NCBI GenBank assembly: GCA_021791495.1
Contig: JAJYWN010000075.1
Coordinates: forward strand, 1-64,000
Origin: Bacillota bacterium
GTDB lineage: Bacteria; Bacillota; Sulfobacillia; JAJYWN01
Direction of reading: 5' to 3'
DNA: 64,000 bases
Each line of letters starts with the position of its first letter. Position 1 is the first letter of the stretch. Below the pieces are notes generated by a model. The model ran no database searches. It saw nothing but the letters and a program-made list of their open reading frames with translations, and was not told the DNA's origin. Of the stretch, positions 28,392-37,547 are shown piece after piece. A program made the position numbers and the translations under genes.

Positions 28392-29437
28392 TGGAATACC
28401 TGTTATTCAGCCATCGGGGCCTGTTGTTTGCGGTCCCGGCTGACGGCGTAATGGAAATCCTATGGCTACCTGCGCTGACGCCCGTGGAGGGGTCTCTACC
28501 GTATCTGGCCGGGGTGCTTAACCTTCGGGGAGCGCTCGTCCCTGTCATCCAACTCGACCTGGTCTTTGGCCACGAGAACCTTGGCTATGCTTTGTCAGAT
28601 CAGGTCCTGGTTTTCCGGAAGGCGGACCGGTGGCTAGGGGTGATATCCAATGCGGTCCACCGCGTCGAGTACATTGGCGCCGAGAGCATCGAAGACCCAC
28701 CCACCTGCGCCAGGCGCCCCAGCGGCGACTCCGGGGTGCTCATAAGGAGTCTGGCGAAGACCGGTGTCGAAATCGCGATGATCCTGGACGTGGACCGGCT
28801 GTTTCAGCCGTTGGACTTACTTCATGATGAAAATACGGCGCTTGAACCGGACCCGGATCAGAGCACGCCCCAAGATCAGAACCAGAGCCCGAGTCCCCTC
28901 CCCGTGTTCTGGCCGTTGGCCACACCAGAGGACAGAGCGGTGCTGATCAGGAGGGCGGAGGAGTACGCACAGCGTGCTCTGGAGCCCTATGATTTTGGAC
29001 AGGCGGTAGCCATCGCTCGCCTGAGCGGAGAGCTGTTCGCCGTGCCGCTGGAAACGGTCCGGGAGTTTGCGGATGTTCAGGCCATAACGCCGATACCCCG
29101 CGCCCCAGTGTTCGTAGCGGGCGCGATGAACTTGAGAGGGGAAATACTGACCCTCCTGGACATCAGTGGTTTGTTCCAGCTACCCGCCCTTTCGACCCGT
29201 CCGGCAATGGTAGGCCTCAAAGCGGCCGTTACCGCCCTGGACGATGCCGTGGTGGGAATCGTCTTTGACGACATCCTTGCCATCTCTTACGTCAAGGCTG
29301 ACGAGGTGGCTCCAGTGGCCCAGACCATGTCAGCGCGGTCCAAGCCGTACGTCTCTGGGTTCATATCCTTCGAGGGAAAGTCGGGCAGCCTTCTAGACCT
29401 GCCCAGTCTTCTTTCGCAGGCCTGGTTGGCTGAGTGA
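28391..29437 (+). CDS. double CheW adaptor protein
   Basis: A 348-residue protein made of two CheW domains in tandem: residues about 1-150 ([38 protein letters not shown]) and about 195-345 ([38 protein letters not shown]), joined by an Asp/Gln/Pro-rich linker. CheW couples receptors to CheA. In Wsp systems two separate CheW proteins (WspB, WspD) are used; here they are fused. ATG 28391 shares its A with the previous stop. Confidence 0.9.
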   Translation: MEYLLFSHRGLLFAVPADGVMEILWLPALTPVEGSLPYLAGVLNLRGALVPVIQLDLVFGHENLGYALSDQVLVFRKADRWLGVISNAVHRVEYIGAESIEDPPTCARRPSGDSGVLIRSLAKTGVEIAMILDVDRLFQPLDLLHDENTALEPDPDQSTPQDQNQSPSPLPVFWPLATPEDRAVLIRRAEEYAQRALEPYDFGQAVAIARLSGELFAVPLETVREFADVQAITPIPRAPVFVAGAMNLRGEILTLLDISGLFQLPALSTRPAMVGLKAAVTALDDAVVGIVFDDILAISYVKADEVAPVAQTMSARSKPYVSGFISFEGKSGSLLDLPSLLSQAWLAE

Positions 29438-29472
29438 GCCAGGGCTATCTGTTAACAAGGGGGAGCGAGTCT

Positions 29473-30936
29473 ATGTGGGGTCAGATGAGACTTCGTAGCC
29501 GGATTCTGGTTGGGTATATGATTCCAGTCGCCATAGCCATTGCGGTCGCGGCAGTCACTTTCTGGCGGGTGGAGGCAAACAGTAAGGCGACCGCGGAGTT
29601 GGAGCGCTACAAGTCTATCATCACGGCGGCTTCCGACGCCGAAGATGCCATAAAGGAAGCGGGATCAGATTTCCGCGGTTTTGTCCTCACCGGTCAGGAG
29701 GAGTTTGTCTCCTCCATGACCTTGCAGTTAGCCGCGTATGACGACAAGGTGAAGACCCTTCGCTCTCTGATCAATAATGCCGATCAGCTCAAGCTTCTGG
29801 ACTCGGCCGACACCACCGTGAAAAGCGTCCTTGTACCCTGGCAGGATAGCGTCATCGCCCTGAGGCGTTCGGGAGGGAATGCAGCCTTATCTCAGGCCGT
29901 CGCCCGCTTCCAGGATCCAACTGGCCCCAAAGCCCTTGACCAGTTCAGTAGGACCATGGACGAATTTCGGGCCGCCCTTGAGGTGAAGTGGCAAGAGGTG
30001 CAACTTGCCATCGACAGCGGAAGGCGCGCCATCAACCTCGTGGTGATCTTGGGCGCCGGTCTGGGAGCCCTGGTTTCCCTTCTGGCTGCTTTGGCCATCG
30101 CCTCCACCATAAGTCGAAACATCGAAGAGGCCGTGGCGGCTGTGGCCAGCAGCGCCACGGAAATTGCTGCCACAGTGGACCAGCACGAAAGCACCGCGAA
30201 GATGCAAGCCACGGCGGTGGAAGAAACCACTGCTACCATGGATGAACTGGAAGCCTCATCCCGCCAGTCCTCCGACCAAGCGGAATCCTCGGCCGAGTTG
30301 GCCCGGAAGGTCACAGGGCTGGCCGACCAGGGCTCGGCGGTAGTGAGACAGACTCAATCCGGGATGGAGAACCTCAGGGAAAAAGTCTCCGTGGTCGCCG
30401 ACCAGATCGTGCGCCTTAGCGAGCAGACCAGCCAGATCGGCGGCATCACGAATTTGGTGAGCGAGATCGCGGGGCAGACCAACATGCTGGCTCTGAACGC
30501 CGCCGTCGAAGCGGCTCGCGCCGGGGAGAACGGAAGAGGCTTCGCGGTGGTTGCGGCCGAGATCCGAAAACTGGCCGATCAGAGCAAGAAATCCATGGAG
30601 CGGATTCAAGGGTTGGTTTCCGAGACCCAGAACGCCACGAACTCCACCGTTATGGCCACCGAAGAAAGCACCAAGACGGTGGGTGAGAGTATGCAATTAG
30701 CTCGGAAGATGTCGGAGGCCTTCAACTCCATCGCTACTTCGGCCGGGACGGCCTTTGAACGCTCTCAGCAGATCGCGCTAAACGTGAAGCAGCAAGCCGC
30801 CGCGATCAAGCAGGTGGTCACGGCGATGAACAGCCTGAACGCCGGTGCCAAGGAGACCGCCGCCGGAATCGTGCAGACCAAGATAAGTGTCACCAAACTG
30901 CAGGCGGCAGCCGACAAGCTCAAGTCAATGGTGTAA
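29473..30936 (+). CDS. methyl-accepting chemotaxis receptor with CHASE3-like sensor
   Basis: A 487-residue receptor. ATG 29473 with AAGGGGGAG upstream is preferred over GTG 29434, which overlaps the previous stop. Topology: membrane segment about 12-33, an extracellular helical domain about 33-185 with [13 protein letters not shown] (CHASE3-like), a second membrane segment about 190-212, then the signalling coiled coil with [20 protein letters not shown] and [19 protein letters not shown]. No clear HAMP domain lies between the second segment and the coiled coil. Glutamine/glutamate pairs (AVEETTA, ATEESTK) are candidate methylation sites for the neighbouring CheR and CheB. Confidence 0.9.
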   Translation: MWGQMRLRSRILVGYMIPVAIAIAVAAVTFWRVEANSKATAELERYKSIITAASDAEDAIKEAGSDFRGFVLTGQEEFVSSMTLQLAAYDDKVKTLRSLINNADQLKLLDSADTTVKSVLVPWQDSVIALRRSGGNAALSQAVARFQDPTGPKALDQFSRTMDEFRAALEVKWQEVQLAIDSGRRAINLVVILGAGLGALVSLLAALAIASTISRNIEEAVAAVASSATEIAATVDQHESTAKMQATAVEETTATMDELEASSRQSSDQAESSAELARKVTGLADQGSAVVRQTQSGMENLREKVSVVADQIVRLSEQTSQIGGITNLVSEIAGQTNMLALNAAVEAARAGENGRGFAVVAAEIRKLADQSKKSMERIQGLVSETQNATNSTVMATEESTKTVGESMQLARKMSEAFNSIATSAGTAFERSQQIALNVKQQAAAIKQVVTAMNSLNAGAKETAAGIVQTKISVTKLQAAADKLKSMV

Positions 30937-30948
30937 AGGGGCAGCCCC

Positions 30949-33162
30949 ATGTTAGAAGATCGGGAGTTGCGGGACCTGTTCAAGGTCGAGAGTGACGAAC
31001 ACCTCCGTAACCTTGAAAACGGGCTTCTGAACCTGGAGGCCCACCCCAGTGATACCCAAGTCCTGGGTGAGGTAACCCGTGCCGCCCATAGCCTAAAAGG
31101 TGCCGCTCGTATGCTTGGTCTCGGCCGCATCGAGAGCCTGGCGCATCAGGTCGAGGATACTCTCTCCAGGGTCAAGCGGGGAGAGATTGAGTTCACGTCG
31201 CTTGTCTTTGACGAGATTAGTCCCTTGCTGGACACAATTCGCGCCTGCGTGGTGGAGGCCGTGGGCGGGGGGACGGCGCAGCGGGCGGCACCGGCGGACG
31301 TCCCCATGGTCCCGCCGGCGGCTGATCAGAGTGCGCCCAAGGTCGCGGACGGCCGCCCAACCATCTCTACGCCGGCTGCCACGCCTGAGGTCGGGCGATG
31401 GGAAGCCGAGGCCCGTTCGTACCGGATCGACACCATTCGCGTGGAGCCGAAGAAACTGGATGACCTCATGGCCCATGCGGGTGAGCTCATCGTAACTCAG
31501 AGCCGTATCGCCCGAAGGCTATCCGAGATCGAAGCGGTTTCAAGCTTCCTGGAGGACCACGTCAGGGAATCAATGGAGTACCGCTTGCGCCTGAGGCCAT
31601 CCGAGCCCGCGTGGCGAGAGAACCTGGAGGATCTCGGCGTCTACCTGAAGCGTGAACAGGAATTCCTCACCAGACTGGGTGGGTACGTGTCTTCTCTGGG
31701 ACTGGCGGTCAGCGACGACAATGCCCGGCTTGAGACCGTGACCAACGAGATCTCTGGGAAAGTCAAAGGGATGCGTCTCCTACCCCTCACGTCGATCTTC
31801 GATCTTTTTCCCAGGATGGTCCGCGATCTGGCCCGGTTCCTGGGGAAAGAGGTCCAGTTCCTCACCGAAGGTGGGGAAATCCGGGTGGACAAGCTCATCC
31901 TGGAAGAGATCAAGGACCCACTGATGCACCTGATTCGAAATGCCGTCGACCATGGACTTGAACGGGCCGAGGAGAGGTTGGCCGGGGGGAAAACCCAGTT
32001 TGGGACAGTGCAGCTACTAGCCAAACGCTCGGGGAACGACATTATCATCGAGGTCTCCGATGACGGCCGCGGGATTTCCACGGACACCATCCGCGAGGCC
32101 TTGCGGAATCGTGGTGTGCCGGGCGACGAGGTTGAGGCCTTGTCGGATAATGAGATCAAAGGAGTGATTTTCAACTCCGGCTTCTCCACCAGCACCACCT
32201 TGACTGCGGTGTCCGGCCGTGGGATCGGCCTGGACGTTGTCAAGGCTAACGTCCAGCGGTTGCACGGTAACGTGACGGTCGAGTCTAGCCCCGGAGTCGG
32301 TGCCGTTTTCCGGATCGTCGTACCGGCGACTTTGGCAACGGCTCAGGTCTTCATTGTCTCCGCCGGCCACCGGGTATTCGCCTTGCCGTTGGAGGCCGTC
32401 CATAGCGCCAGACCACTGGCCGCCGCCGACGTCTTTCTCTTGGAGGGAAAAGAAGCCATCGCCGTGGACGGGGGACCGGTTCCGGTAGCGAACCTACTGC
32501 CCTTGCTCGGCATGGATGGTCGCAGACCGGACGCGTCCCAAGGAAACGATCATAAAGCTTGTCTGATCATCACATCTGGAGACCAACGACTAGGTTTGGT
32601 GGTCGACGAGATCGTTGATCAGCAGCAAGTCACCCTAGCCGCCAAGAATGGTTTCCTCAAGAGCGTCCGTTGCCTCAGCGCCGTCACGGCCCTGGCTTCC
32701 GGGGAGGTCTGCCCGGTCCTGGACCCCGGTGAACTGATCCGGCTTTCAGGCGAACGGTCCCGAGGCCACCAGGTCCCTCTGTTCAAGGACAAAGAAGCGC
32801 GACCCGTGATTTTGCTGGCCGAGGACTCGATCACCACCCGCACACAGATGAAGCGTATTCTCGAAAGCTCGGGTTTCGAAGTGGTCACGGCGGTCGACGG
32901 TTTTGATGCCTATAACAAGCTCAAGGTCGGACATTTCGACGCTCTGGTCTCGGATGTACAGATGCCGAACCTGGATGGGCTGGGCTTAACGAGCAAACTT
33001 CGCGCGGAAAAAGCCTTTACCGACTTCCCGATCATCCTGGTTACTGGGCTAAGCTCCGAAGAAGACCGCAAACGGGGAGCCGAGGCTGGAGCTAACGCCT
33101 ATATCACCAAGAACGCCTTCGACCAGAAAGAGCTGATCGACACTCTCAGGAGAGTGATCTAG
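30949..33162 (+). CDS. CheA histidine kinase fused to a receiver domain (WspE-like)
   Basis: A 737-residue hybrid kinase. Hpt domain with phospho-accepting His in AAHSLKGAARMLGL (about residue 47), a Pro/Ala-rich linker, dimerisation domain, HATPase (about 270-455; HLIRNAVDHGLE, DDGRGIS, GRGIGLDVVK), CheW domain (about 460-595), and C-terminal receiver (about 620-737; LVSDVQMPNLDGLGL with the phospho-accepting Asp). The attached receiver may damp or route phosphate, with the downstream regulators as further acceptors. ATG 30949. Confidence 0.92.
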   Translation: MLEDRELRDLFKVESDEHLRNLENGLLNLEAHPSDTQVLGEVTRAAHSLKGAARMLGLGRIESLAHQVEDTLSRVKRGEIEFTSLVFDEISPLLDTIRACVVEAVGGGTAQRAAPADVPMVPPAADQSAPKVADGRPTISTPAATPEVGRWEAEARSYRIDTIRVEPKKLDDLMAHAGELIVTQSRIARRLSEIEAVSSFLEDHVRESMEYRLRLRPSEPAWRENLEDLGVYLKREQEFLTRLGGYVSSLGLAVSDDNARLETVTNEISGKVKGMRLLPLTSIFDLFPRMVRDLARFLGKEVQFLTEGGEIRVDKLILEEIKDPLMHLIRNAVDHGLERAEERLAGGKTQFGTVQLLAKRSGNDIIIEVSDDGRGISTDTIREALRNRGVPGDEVEALSDNEIKGVIFNSGFSTSTTLTAVSGRGIGLDVVKANVQRLHGNVTVESSPGVGAVFRIVVPATLATAQVFIVSAGHRVFALPLEAVHSARPLAAADVFLLEGKEAIAVDGGPVPVANLLPLLGMDGRRPDASQGNDHKACLIITSGDQRLGLVVDEIVDQQQVTLAAKNGFLKSVRCLSAVTALASGEVCPVLDPGELIRLSGERSRGHQVPLFKDKEARPVILLAEDSITTRTQMKRILESSGFEVVTAVDGFDAYNKLKVGHFDALVSDVQMPNLDGLGLTSKLRAEKAFTDFPIILVTGLSSEEDRKRGAEAGANAYITKNAFDQKELIDTLRRVI

Positions 33163-34229
33163 TGTCCTCGCCTCCCATCAAAGTGCTGTTGGTCGACGAT
33201 TCCCCCATAGCTCACAGGATCCTGGGCGGCATCTTCGCAAGCTCACCCGAAGTCGAGCTGGTGGGGGTGGCACATAACGGCCGTGAAGCGCTGGACATGT
33301 TGGCAGACGTGCAGCCGGACGTCATCTGCACCGACCTGCATATGCCGGTCATGGACGGGCTGGCATTGACCAGGGCGGTCATGAGTACCCATCCGCTACC
33401 CATATTGGTTCTCAGCGTTTCAGTTCGCGAGGATGATGTTCGGACAGTGTTTGAGTTGCTCGAGGCCGGCGCGGTGGATGTCTTCCCCAAGCCGGCCGGT
33501 GGGGTTGACATCGATCCGGGTCCTTTCGCCACCGCCTTGATTGCCCGTATCAAGGTTGTTGCAGGGGTAAGAGCCATACGGCGTCCGGCGCGTGAAACGG
33601 AACCAGTCTTGCCAGAAGACTTCTTTTCCAGTGACGGCGGACCCTTGAAACCGCGGGGTATCGTGGTGATCGGGGCCTCGACCGGGGGACCGGCGGCCTT
33701 CCGGACCGTCTTGAGCAGGTTCCCGGCGGATTTCTCACTCCCGATCGTCTGCGTCCAGCACATCGCCGAAGGGTTTATCCAAGGTCTGGTCGACTGGCTT
33801 GACCAGGGTTGCCCCATCAAGGTCAGAAAGGCTCATGCCGGAGAGACGCCGGTCCCCGGAACGGCGTATTTCGCTCAAGACCGAAAGCATCTGTCCTTTG
33901 CCCCCGACGGCCGGTTGGAGTGTGTTTCGTCAAACCCAGTTGACGGACACTGCCCCTCCATCACGGTTACTTTTCGCTCCGCCGCCCAGGTGTACGGGCG
34001 AGGGACCATAGGTGCGCTTCTGACCGGAATGGGTAGTGATGGCGCCGAGGGGCTTCTGGCCATCAGAAAGGTTGGTGGAATCACCGTGGCCCAGGACGAA
34101 GCCTCCTGCGTGGTATACGGGATGCCCAAGGCCGCCGCGGACCGCGGAGCCGCTCAGGCGGTTCTGCCCCTTGGGCGCATACCAGCTTATATCCAGGACC
34201 GGGCCCAATCTATCCAAGATCGGAGTTAG
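33162..34229 (+). CDS. CheB-type receptor methylesterase
   Basis: A 355-residue protein: receiver (about 1-125; DVICTDLHMPVMDGLAL) then methylesterase (about 165-350). The catalytic triad is visible: Ser in VVIGASTGGPAAF, His in VCVQHIAEGF and Asp in LTGMGSDGAEG. GTG 33162 overlaps the CheA stop. It removes the methyl groups added by the CheR at 26979, making the adaptation pair complete. Confidence 0.92.
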   Translation: MSSPPIKVLLVDDSPIAHRILGGIFASSPEVELVGVAHNGREALDMLADVQPDVICTDLHMPVMDGLALTRAVMSTHPLPILVLSVSVREDDVRTVFELLEAGAVDVFPKPAGGVDIDPGPFATALIARIKVVAGVRAIRRPARETEPVLPEDFFSSDGGPLKPRGIVVIGASTGGPAAFRTVLSRFPADFSLPIVCVQHIAEGFIQGLVDWLDQGCPIKVRKAHAGETPVPGTAYFAQDRKHLSFAPDGRLECVSSNPVDGHCPSITVTFRSAAQVYGRGTIGALLTGMGSDGAEGLLAIRKVGGITVAQDEASCVVYGMPKAAADRGAAQAVLPLGRIPAYIQDRAQSIQDRS

Positions 34230-34233
34230 GACG

Positions 34234-35550
34234 GTGTTCAACGTGGAATCAGTTGGTCCTTCGGCCATCGATATTCTCATCGTCGAAGACAGCCCGACCC
34301 AAGCGGCCCTGATAAGGCGCACTCTGGAGGAGCAGGGCTTCGTCTGTGACGTTGCCAGAAGCGGCGCCGAAGCGCTCAGCATTCTGTTCAGCCGCCATCC
34401 TAGGCTGGTAATAAGCGACATCGGAATGCCCGGTATGGATGGCTTTGAGCTTTGCCGGTACATCAAAAGGGCCGAGCACTTCCGGAATACCCCGGTCATC
34501 CTGCTCACTTCGCTAACGGATCCTGAAGACGTTCTTCTGGGACTGGAAGCAGGCGCAGATAATTATGTCACTAAGCCCTATGACGAAGGCTACCTGATCT
34601 CAAGAGTTAAGCATTTGCTGAAGAGAGTGGAAAGGGAAAGCCTACGGGAGACCTCCGAAGGGCTGGAGCTATCATACGAAGGCAAACAGTATCTGGTAAC
34701 CATGGACCGCCACCAGATTCTGACAGTCCTAATATCAATGTTTGAGAACATGGCCCATCAGAACCGGTCGTTGACCCGTACCCAGCTGGACCTGGAGAGA
34801 GTGAACGAGGATCTCCGACGCGTGAACGCTCAACTGGAAGAGGCTTTGGCTTTCCGGTCAGAATCGGTCGCCAACCTCACCGGAGAGCTCCAGGTACGAC
34901 TCGGGATGTTGATGTCCGCTGCGCAAGCGGTCGCGCAAGGCTCGGACCATTTCGTCTCGGCCTACCCGGACTTCCCCAAAAGAGTCCTGAACGAAGTGGA
35001 ACTCCTCACCAAGCTCCTCACCGGGGTATTCGAGACCTCAGACGTCGACGGTTGGCATCTCCATCTTAAGCCCGCGGCCTTTTCGGTGGGGCAGGCGGTC
35101 AACGATGTCCTGACGCTTATCAACCCGGTAGCAACAAGCAAGAGACTCTTGATCGAGGTACGGTCCGAGCCGGTCGAGATACAGGTCCACATGGATCCGG
35201 TCCGGTTCCGCCAGATCCTCTATAACCTGATGTCCAACGCCGTCAAATTCACCCCTGAGGGCGGTGAGATCTCAGTACGAATTAGAATGATCGGCCAGAA
35301 CCTGGAAGTCTCGATAAGCGACACCGGTCCCGGCATCCCTCCCGAGAACCAGAGGATCCTTTTCGAACCACAGACGTGGCGCAGCGCATCCAAACAGCCA
35401 CGCGGGAGTATGGGTCTGGCTCTGTCGAGCCGTTTAGTTAACATAATGGGCGGAGAAATCCACGTCCGGTCCGCGTCGGACCACGGCTCAACCTTCACTT
35501 TTCGACTGCCGGCGAACCTCAGGGAGGAAGCCGCCCGGCGGGGTCAGTAG
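34234..35550 (+). CDS. receiver-HATPase protein with lost H-box
   Basis: A 438-residue protein. GTG 34234 follows CGGAG. Receiver at about 8-130 (VISDIGMPGMDGFELC), a coiled coil at about 180-215, a helical region, and a C-terminal HATPase (about 300-435; ILYNLMSNAVKFTPEGGE, DTGPGIP, and MGLALSSRLVNIMGG). The dimerisation helix where a His normally stands reads FRSESVANLTGELQVRLGML, with no His, so it cannot autophosphorylate in the usual way. It may phosphorylate nothing and act as an ATP-binding sensor or phosphatase fed by the CheA. Confidence 0.85.
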   Translation: MFNVESVGPSAIDILIVEDSPTQAALIRRTLEEQGFVCDVARSGAEALSILFSRHPRLVISDIGMPGMDGFELCRYIKRAEHFRNTPVILLTSLTDPEDVLLGLEAGADNYVTKPYDEGYLISRVKHLLKRVERESLRETSEGLELSYEGKQYLVTMDRHQILTVLISMFENMAHQNRSLTRTQLDLERVNEDLRRVNAQLEEALAFRSESVANLTGELQVRLGMLMSAAQAVAQGSDHFVSAYPDFPKRVLNEVELLTKLLTGVFETSDVDGWHLHLKPAAFSVGQAVNDVLTLINPVATSKRLLIEVRSEPVEIQVHMDPVRFRQILYNLMSNAVKFTPEGGEISVRIRMIGQNLEVSISDTGPGIPPENQRILFEPQTWRSASKQPRGSMGLALSSRLVNIMGGEIHVRSASDHGSTFTFRLPANLREEAARRGQ

Positions 35551-35595
35551 GATAGAGCGAACTTCTATAGCTAAGCAGACTTCGGAGATGCTCGT

Positions 35596-37320
35596 ATGAC
35601 TGAGCCAATCGACAACCAAGGTAGGCTATTTGAGTTCATTGAGTACGTCCCGATGGGCGCGGTACTCTTGGATGTCCGCGGGCGGTATGTCCGGGCCAAC
35701 TCGGCTTTTTGCGCCTTGCTTGGGTTTTCTGAGAACGAGCTAACCGGGAAGGAATGCGGAAAAGAGAAGGCCGAAAAGCACGACGGCATCTCCGAGATGC
35801 TGCGCGGATGGCTCGCCAGTGGGGAGAAGACCCTCCGGTTCCAGCGAGAGTTCAGGCACCGTGATGGACATGGGGTCTGGTTGGATGTTCATTGCTCGCT
35901 CATTCCGGAACCGACCGGTTCGAGTCCTCTAGTAATGGCGGTATTTCCAGACATAAGCCCTTACAAGCAAATGGAAGGGGAGCTCTCCCTCCTTTTTGAC
36001 AGCGATACTCTGACGGGACTGTTCAACCGGAACCGGTTCATTCAGGAGCTGGATCGGCAGCTTAACCTCGGCCGGAGGTACGGGTGGGGTTGGGCTCTCC
36101 TCTATATCGATCTGGACCATTTCACCTACATAAACATCGGCCACGGTCATCATATAGGTGATGCTGTCCTGGCCACCATCGCTCAGCGGATTAAGCGCAG
36201 CGTCCGAGCCACAGATGTTGTAGCCCGGTTGGGCCCGGACAAGTTCGCCGTGCTGGCCATGCAGACCAACGTGTCCCTAGCCGCGGCGGCAGCCCAACGG
36301 ATCCTGGCGGCCATTAATGAGGATATCGAGCTGATCCCAGGCAAGCTTATCAGGGTTACGGCCAGCATCGGCTTGGTCAACGGAGAGAATAAGGGGACCG
36401 CGGAAGACTTGGTCATCCATTCCGAACTGGCTGCCAACATGGCCAAGAGCAACGGCGGCAACCAATTCTACGCAAGCTCCAACGACGAGACACTATACGC
36501 GTTGGTCAAGTCCCGCCGCGATTGGGAGCAACGCATTCTTGCGGCTCTGCAAAACGGTCATTTTATCTTGCACTACCAGCCGATCCTGAACCTGCGTACC
36601 GGGGAAGTGGATTGCTTCGAGGCTCTCATCCGCATGCGGACGGAAGACGGGAAGCTTCTGCTTCCAGGGGCTTTCCTCGCTACGGCAGAGAGCAGCGGAC
36701 TGATCACGGATATCGATCACTGGGTGGTAAGCACAGCGATTGATGCGCTGTCCCGGTTTACTTCCCACGGCCTTGACGTGGGCCTCTTCGTAAACCTATC
36801 CGCCAAGACCTTTTCCGACGGTGGTTTCTTGGGTTTTGTCGAGAAACGGCTGGGCGAGGCCCCTGGCGTTGATCCAAAGAGGCTGGCTTTTGAGATTACA
36901 GAAACAGCTGCTATATCGAGTTTCAGGGAAGCACGGGAGTTGATCGGAGCCCTTCGTGACCTTGGATGCCGGTTTTCCCTAGACGATTTCGGCGCCGGGT
37001 ATTCGTCTTTCTCCGTTCTGAAGCAGCTTCCAGTGGATTTCCTCAAGATCGATGGATCATTCATAAAGAATATCGCCGATGACGCAGCCGACCGCCACAT
37101 AGTGCGAGCCATCGTGCGTACTTCAAAGGCGCTGGCCAAGAAGTCGGTTGGCGAGTTCGTCGAGGACGAACGCGTCTTGACGGTTCTCCGACGTTCAGGC
37201 GTTGATTACGCTCAAGGATTCCTTATCGGAGTTCCGCAAACGGAGAGTGACATAATCCGATTGATGGCAAGTCTGGCCGAGAAACGGAACACAGTCCGTC
37301 AGGACAACCCCTCCCTCTAA
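35596..37320 (+). CDS. PAS-GGDEF-EAL protein, second copy, degenerate GGDEF
   Basis: A 574-residue protein without a membrane segment: PAS (about 10-125), GGDEF-like (about 130-300) and EAL (about 315-565). The GGDEF signature is GPDKF, so cyclase activity is unlikely. The EAL motif is intact (CFEALIRM) with NLSAKTF, EITETAAI, DDFGAGYSSF and LKIDGSFI. The final AEGVE-like motif is GEFVEDE. It resembles the enzyme at 25156 strongly in its EAL domain, so the two arose by duplication. ATG 35596 with CGGAG before it. Last gene of the chemosensory cluster. Confidence 0.88.
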   Translation: MTEPIDNQGRLFEFIEYVPMGAVLLDVRGRYVRANSAFCALLGFSENELTGKECGKEKAEKHDGISEMLRGWLASGEKTLRFQREFRHRDGHGVWLDVHCSLIPEPTGSSPLVMAVFPDISPYKQMEGELSLLFDSDTLTGLFNRNRFIQELDRQLNLGRRYGWGWALLYIDLDHFTYINIGHGHHIGDAVLATIAQRIKRSVRATDVVARLGPDKFAVLAMQTNVSLAAAAAQRILAAINEDIELIPGKLIRVTASIGLVNGENKGTAEDLVIHSELAANMAKSNGGNQFYASSNDETLYALVKSRRDWEQRILAALQNGHFILHYQPILNLRTGEVDCFEALIRMRTEDGKLLLPGAFLATAESSGLITDIDHWVVSTAIDALSRFTSHGLDVGLFVNLSAKTFSDGGFLGFVEKRLGEAPGVDPKRLAFEITETAAISSFREARELIGALRDLGCRFSLDDFGAGYSSFSVLKQLPVDFLKIDGSFIKNIADDAADRHIVRAIVRTSKALAKKSVGEFVEDERVLTVLRRSGVDYAQGFLIGVPQTESDIIRLMASLAEKRNTVRQDNPSL

Positions 37321-37389
37321 CTTTGCCAAAGCCCTCCTCTAGTGGCAGGAACTGTTCTTTCGGGTATCGAATGGCATAAATGTAAAACC

Positions 37390-37495
37390 GCCACAGGTGG
37401 CTAGTGCCTTTTCCCAGGACCAGTTTTCGCCTTTCGCCCGCGCCGGGGTTGCGGGCAGTGGAAAGGCGTTTCTCCCAGGCCGGTGGGCCTTTTTT
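37390..37495 (+). ncRNA. structured leader of the membrane operon with terminator-like end
   Basis: Three helices can be drawn: GCCAC/GTGGC (37390-37401), a long hairpin at 37428-37468 (CGCCTTT with AAAGGCG outside, GCCCGC with GCGGGC inside) and AGGCC/GGCCT (37477-37490) followed by a run of five T. A stem plus T-run ahead of a gene with its own ribosome binding site (AGGAGGTGA at about 37531) suggests an attenuated leader or riboswitch. I cannot match it to a known class. The helices do not reproduce the c-di-GMP-I signature. Confidence 0.45.
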
Positions 37496-37547
37496 GTTAC
37501 CTACCCTGCCTGGGGGGCGAAAAGCCAAGAGGAGGTGACAACTTAAT

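Noticed and set aside
37321-37500. c-di-GMP-I (GEMM) riboswitch after the c-di-GMP enzymes
   Set aside because: The conserved core segments are not found; only unrelated stems are seen.
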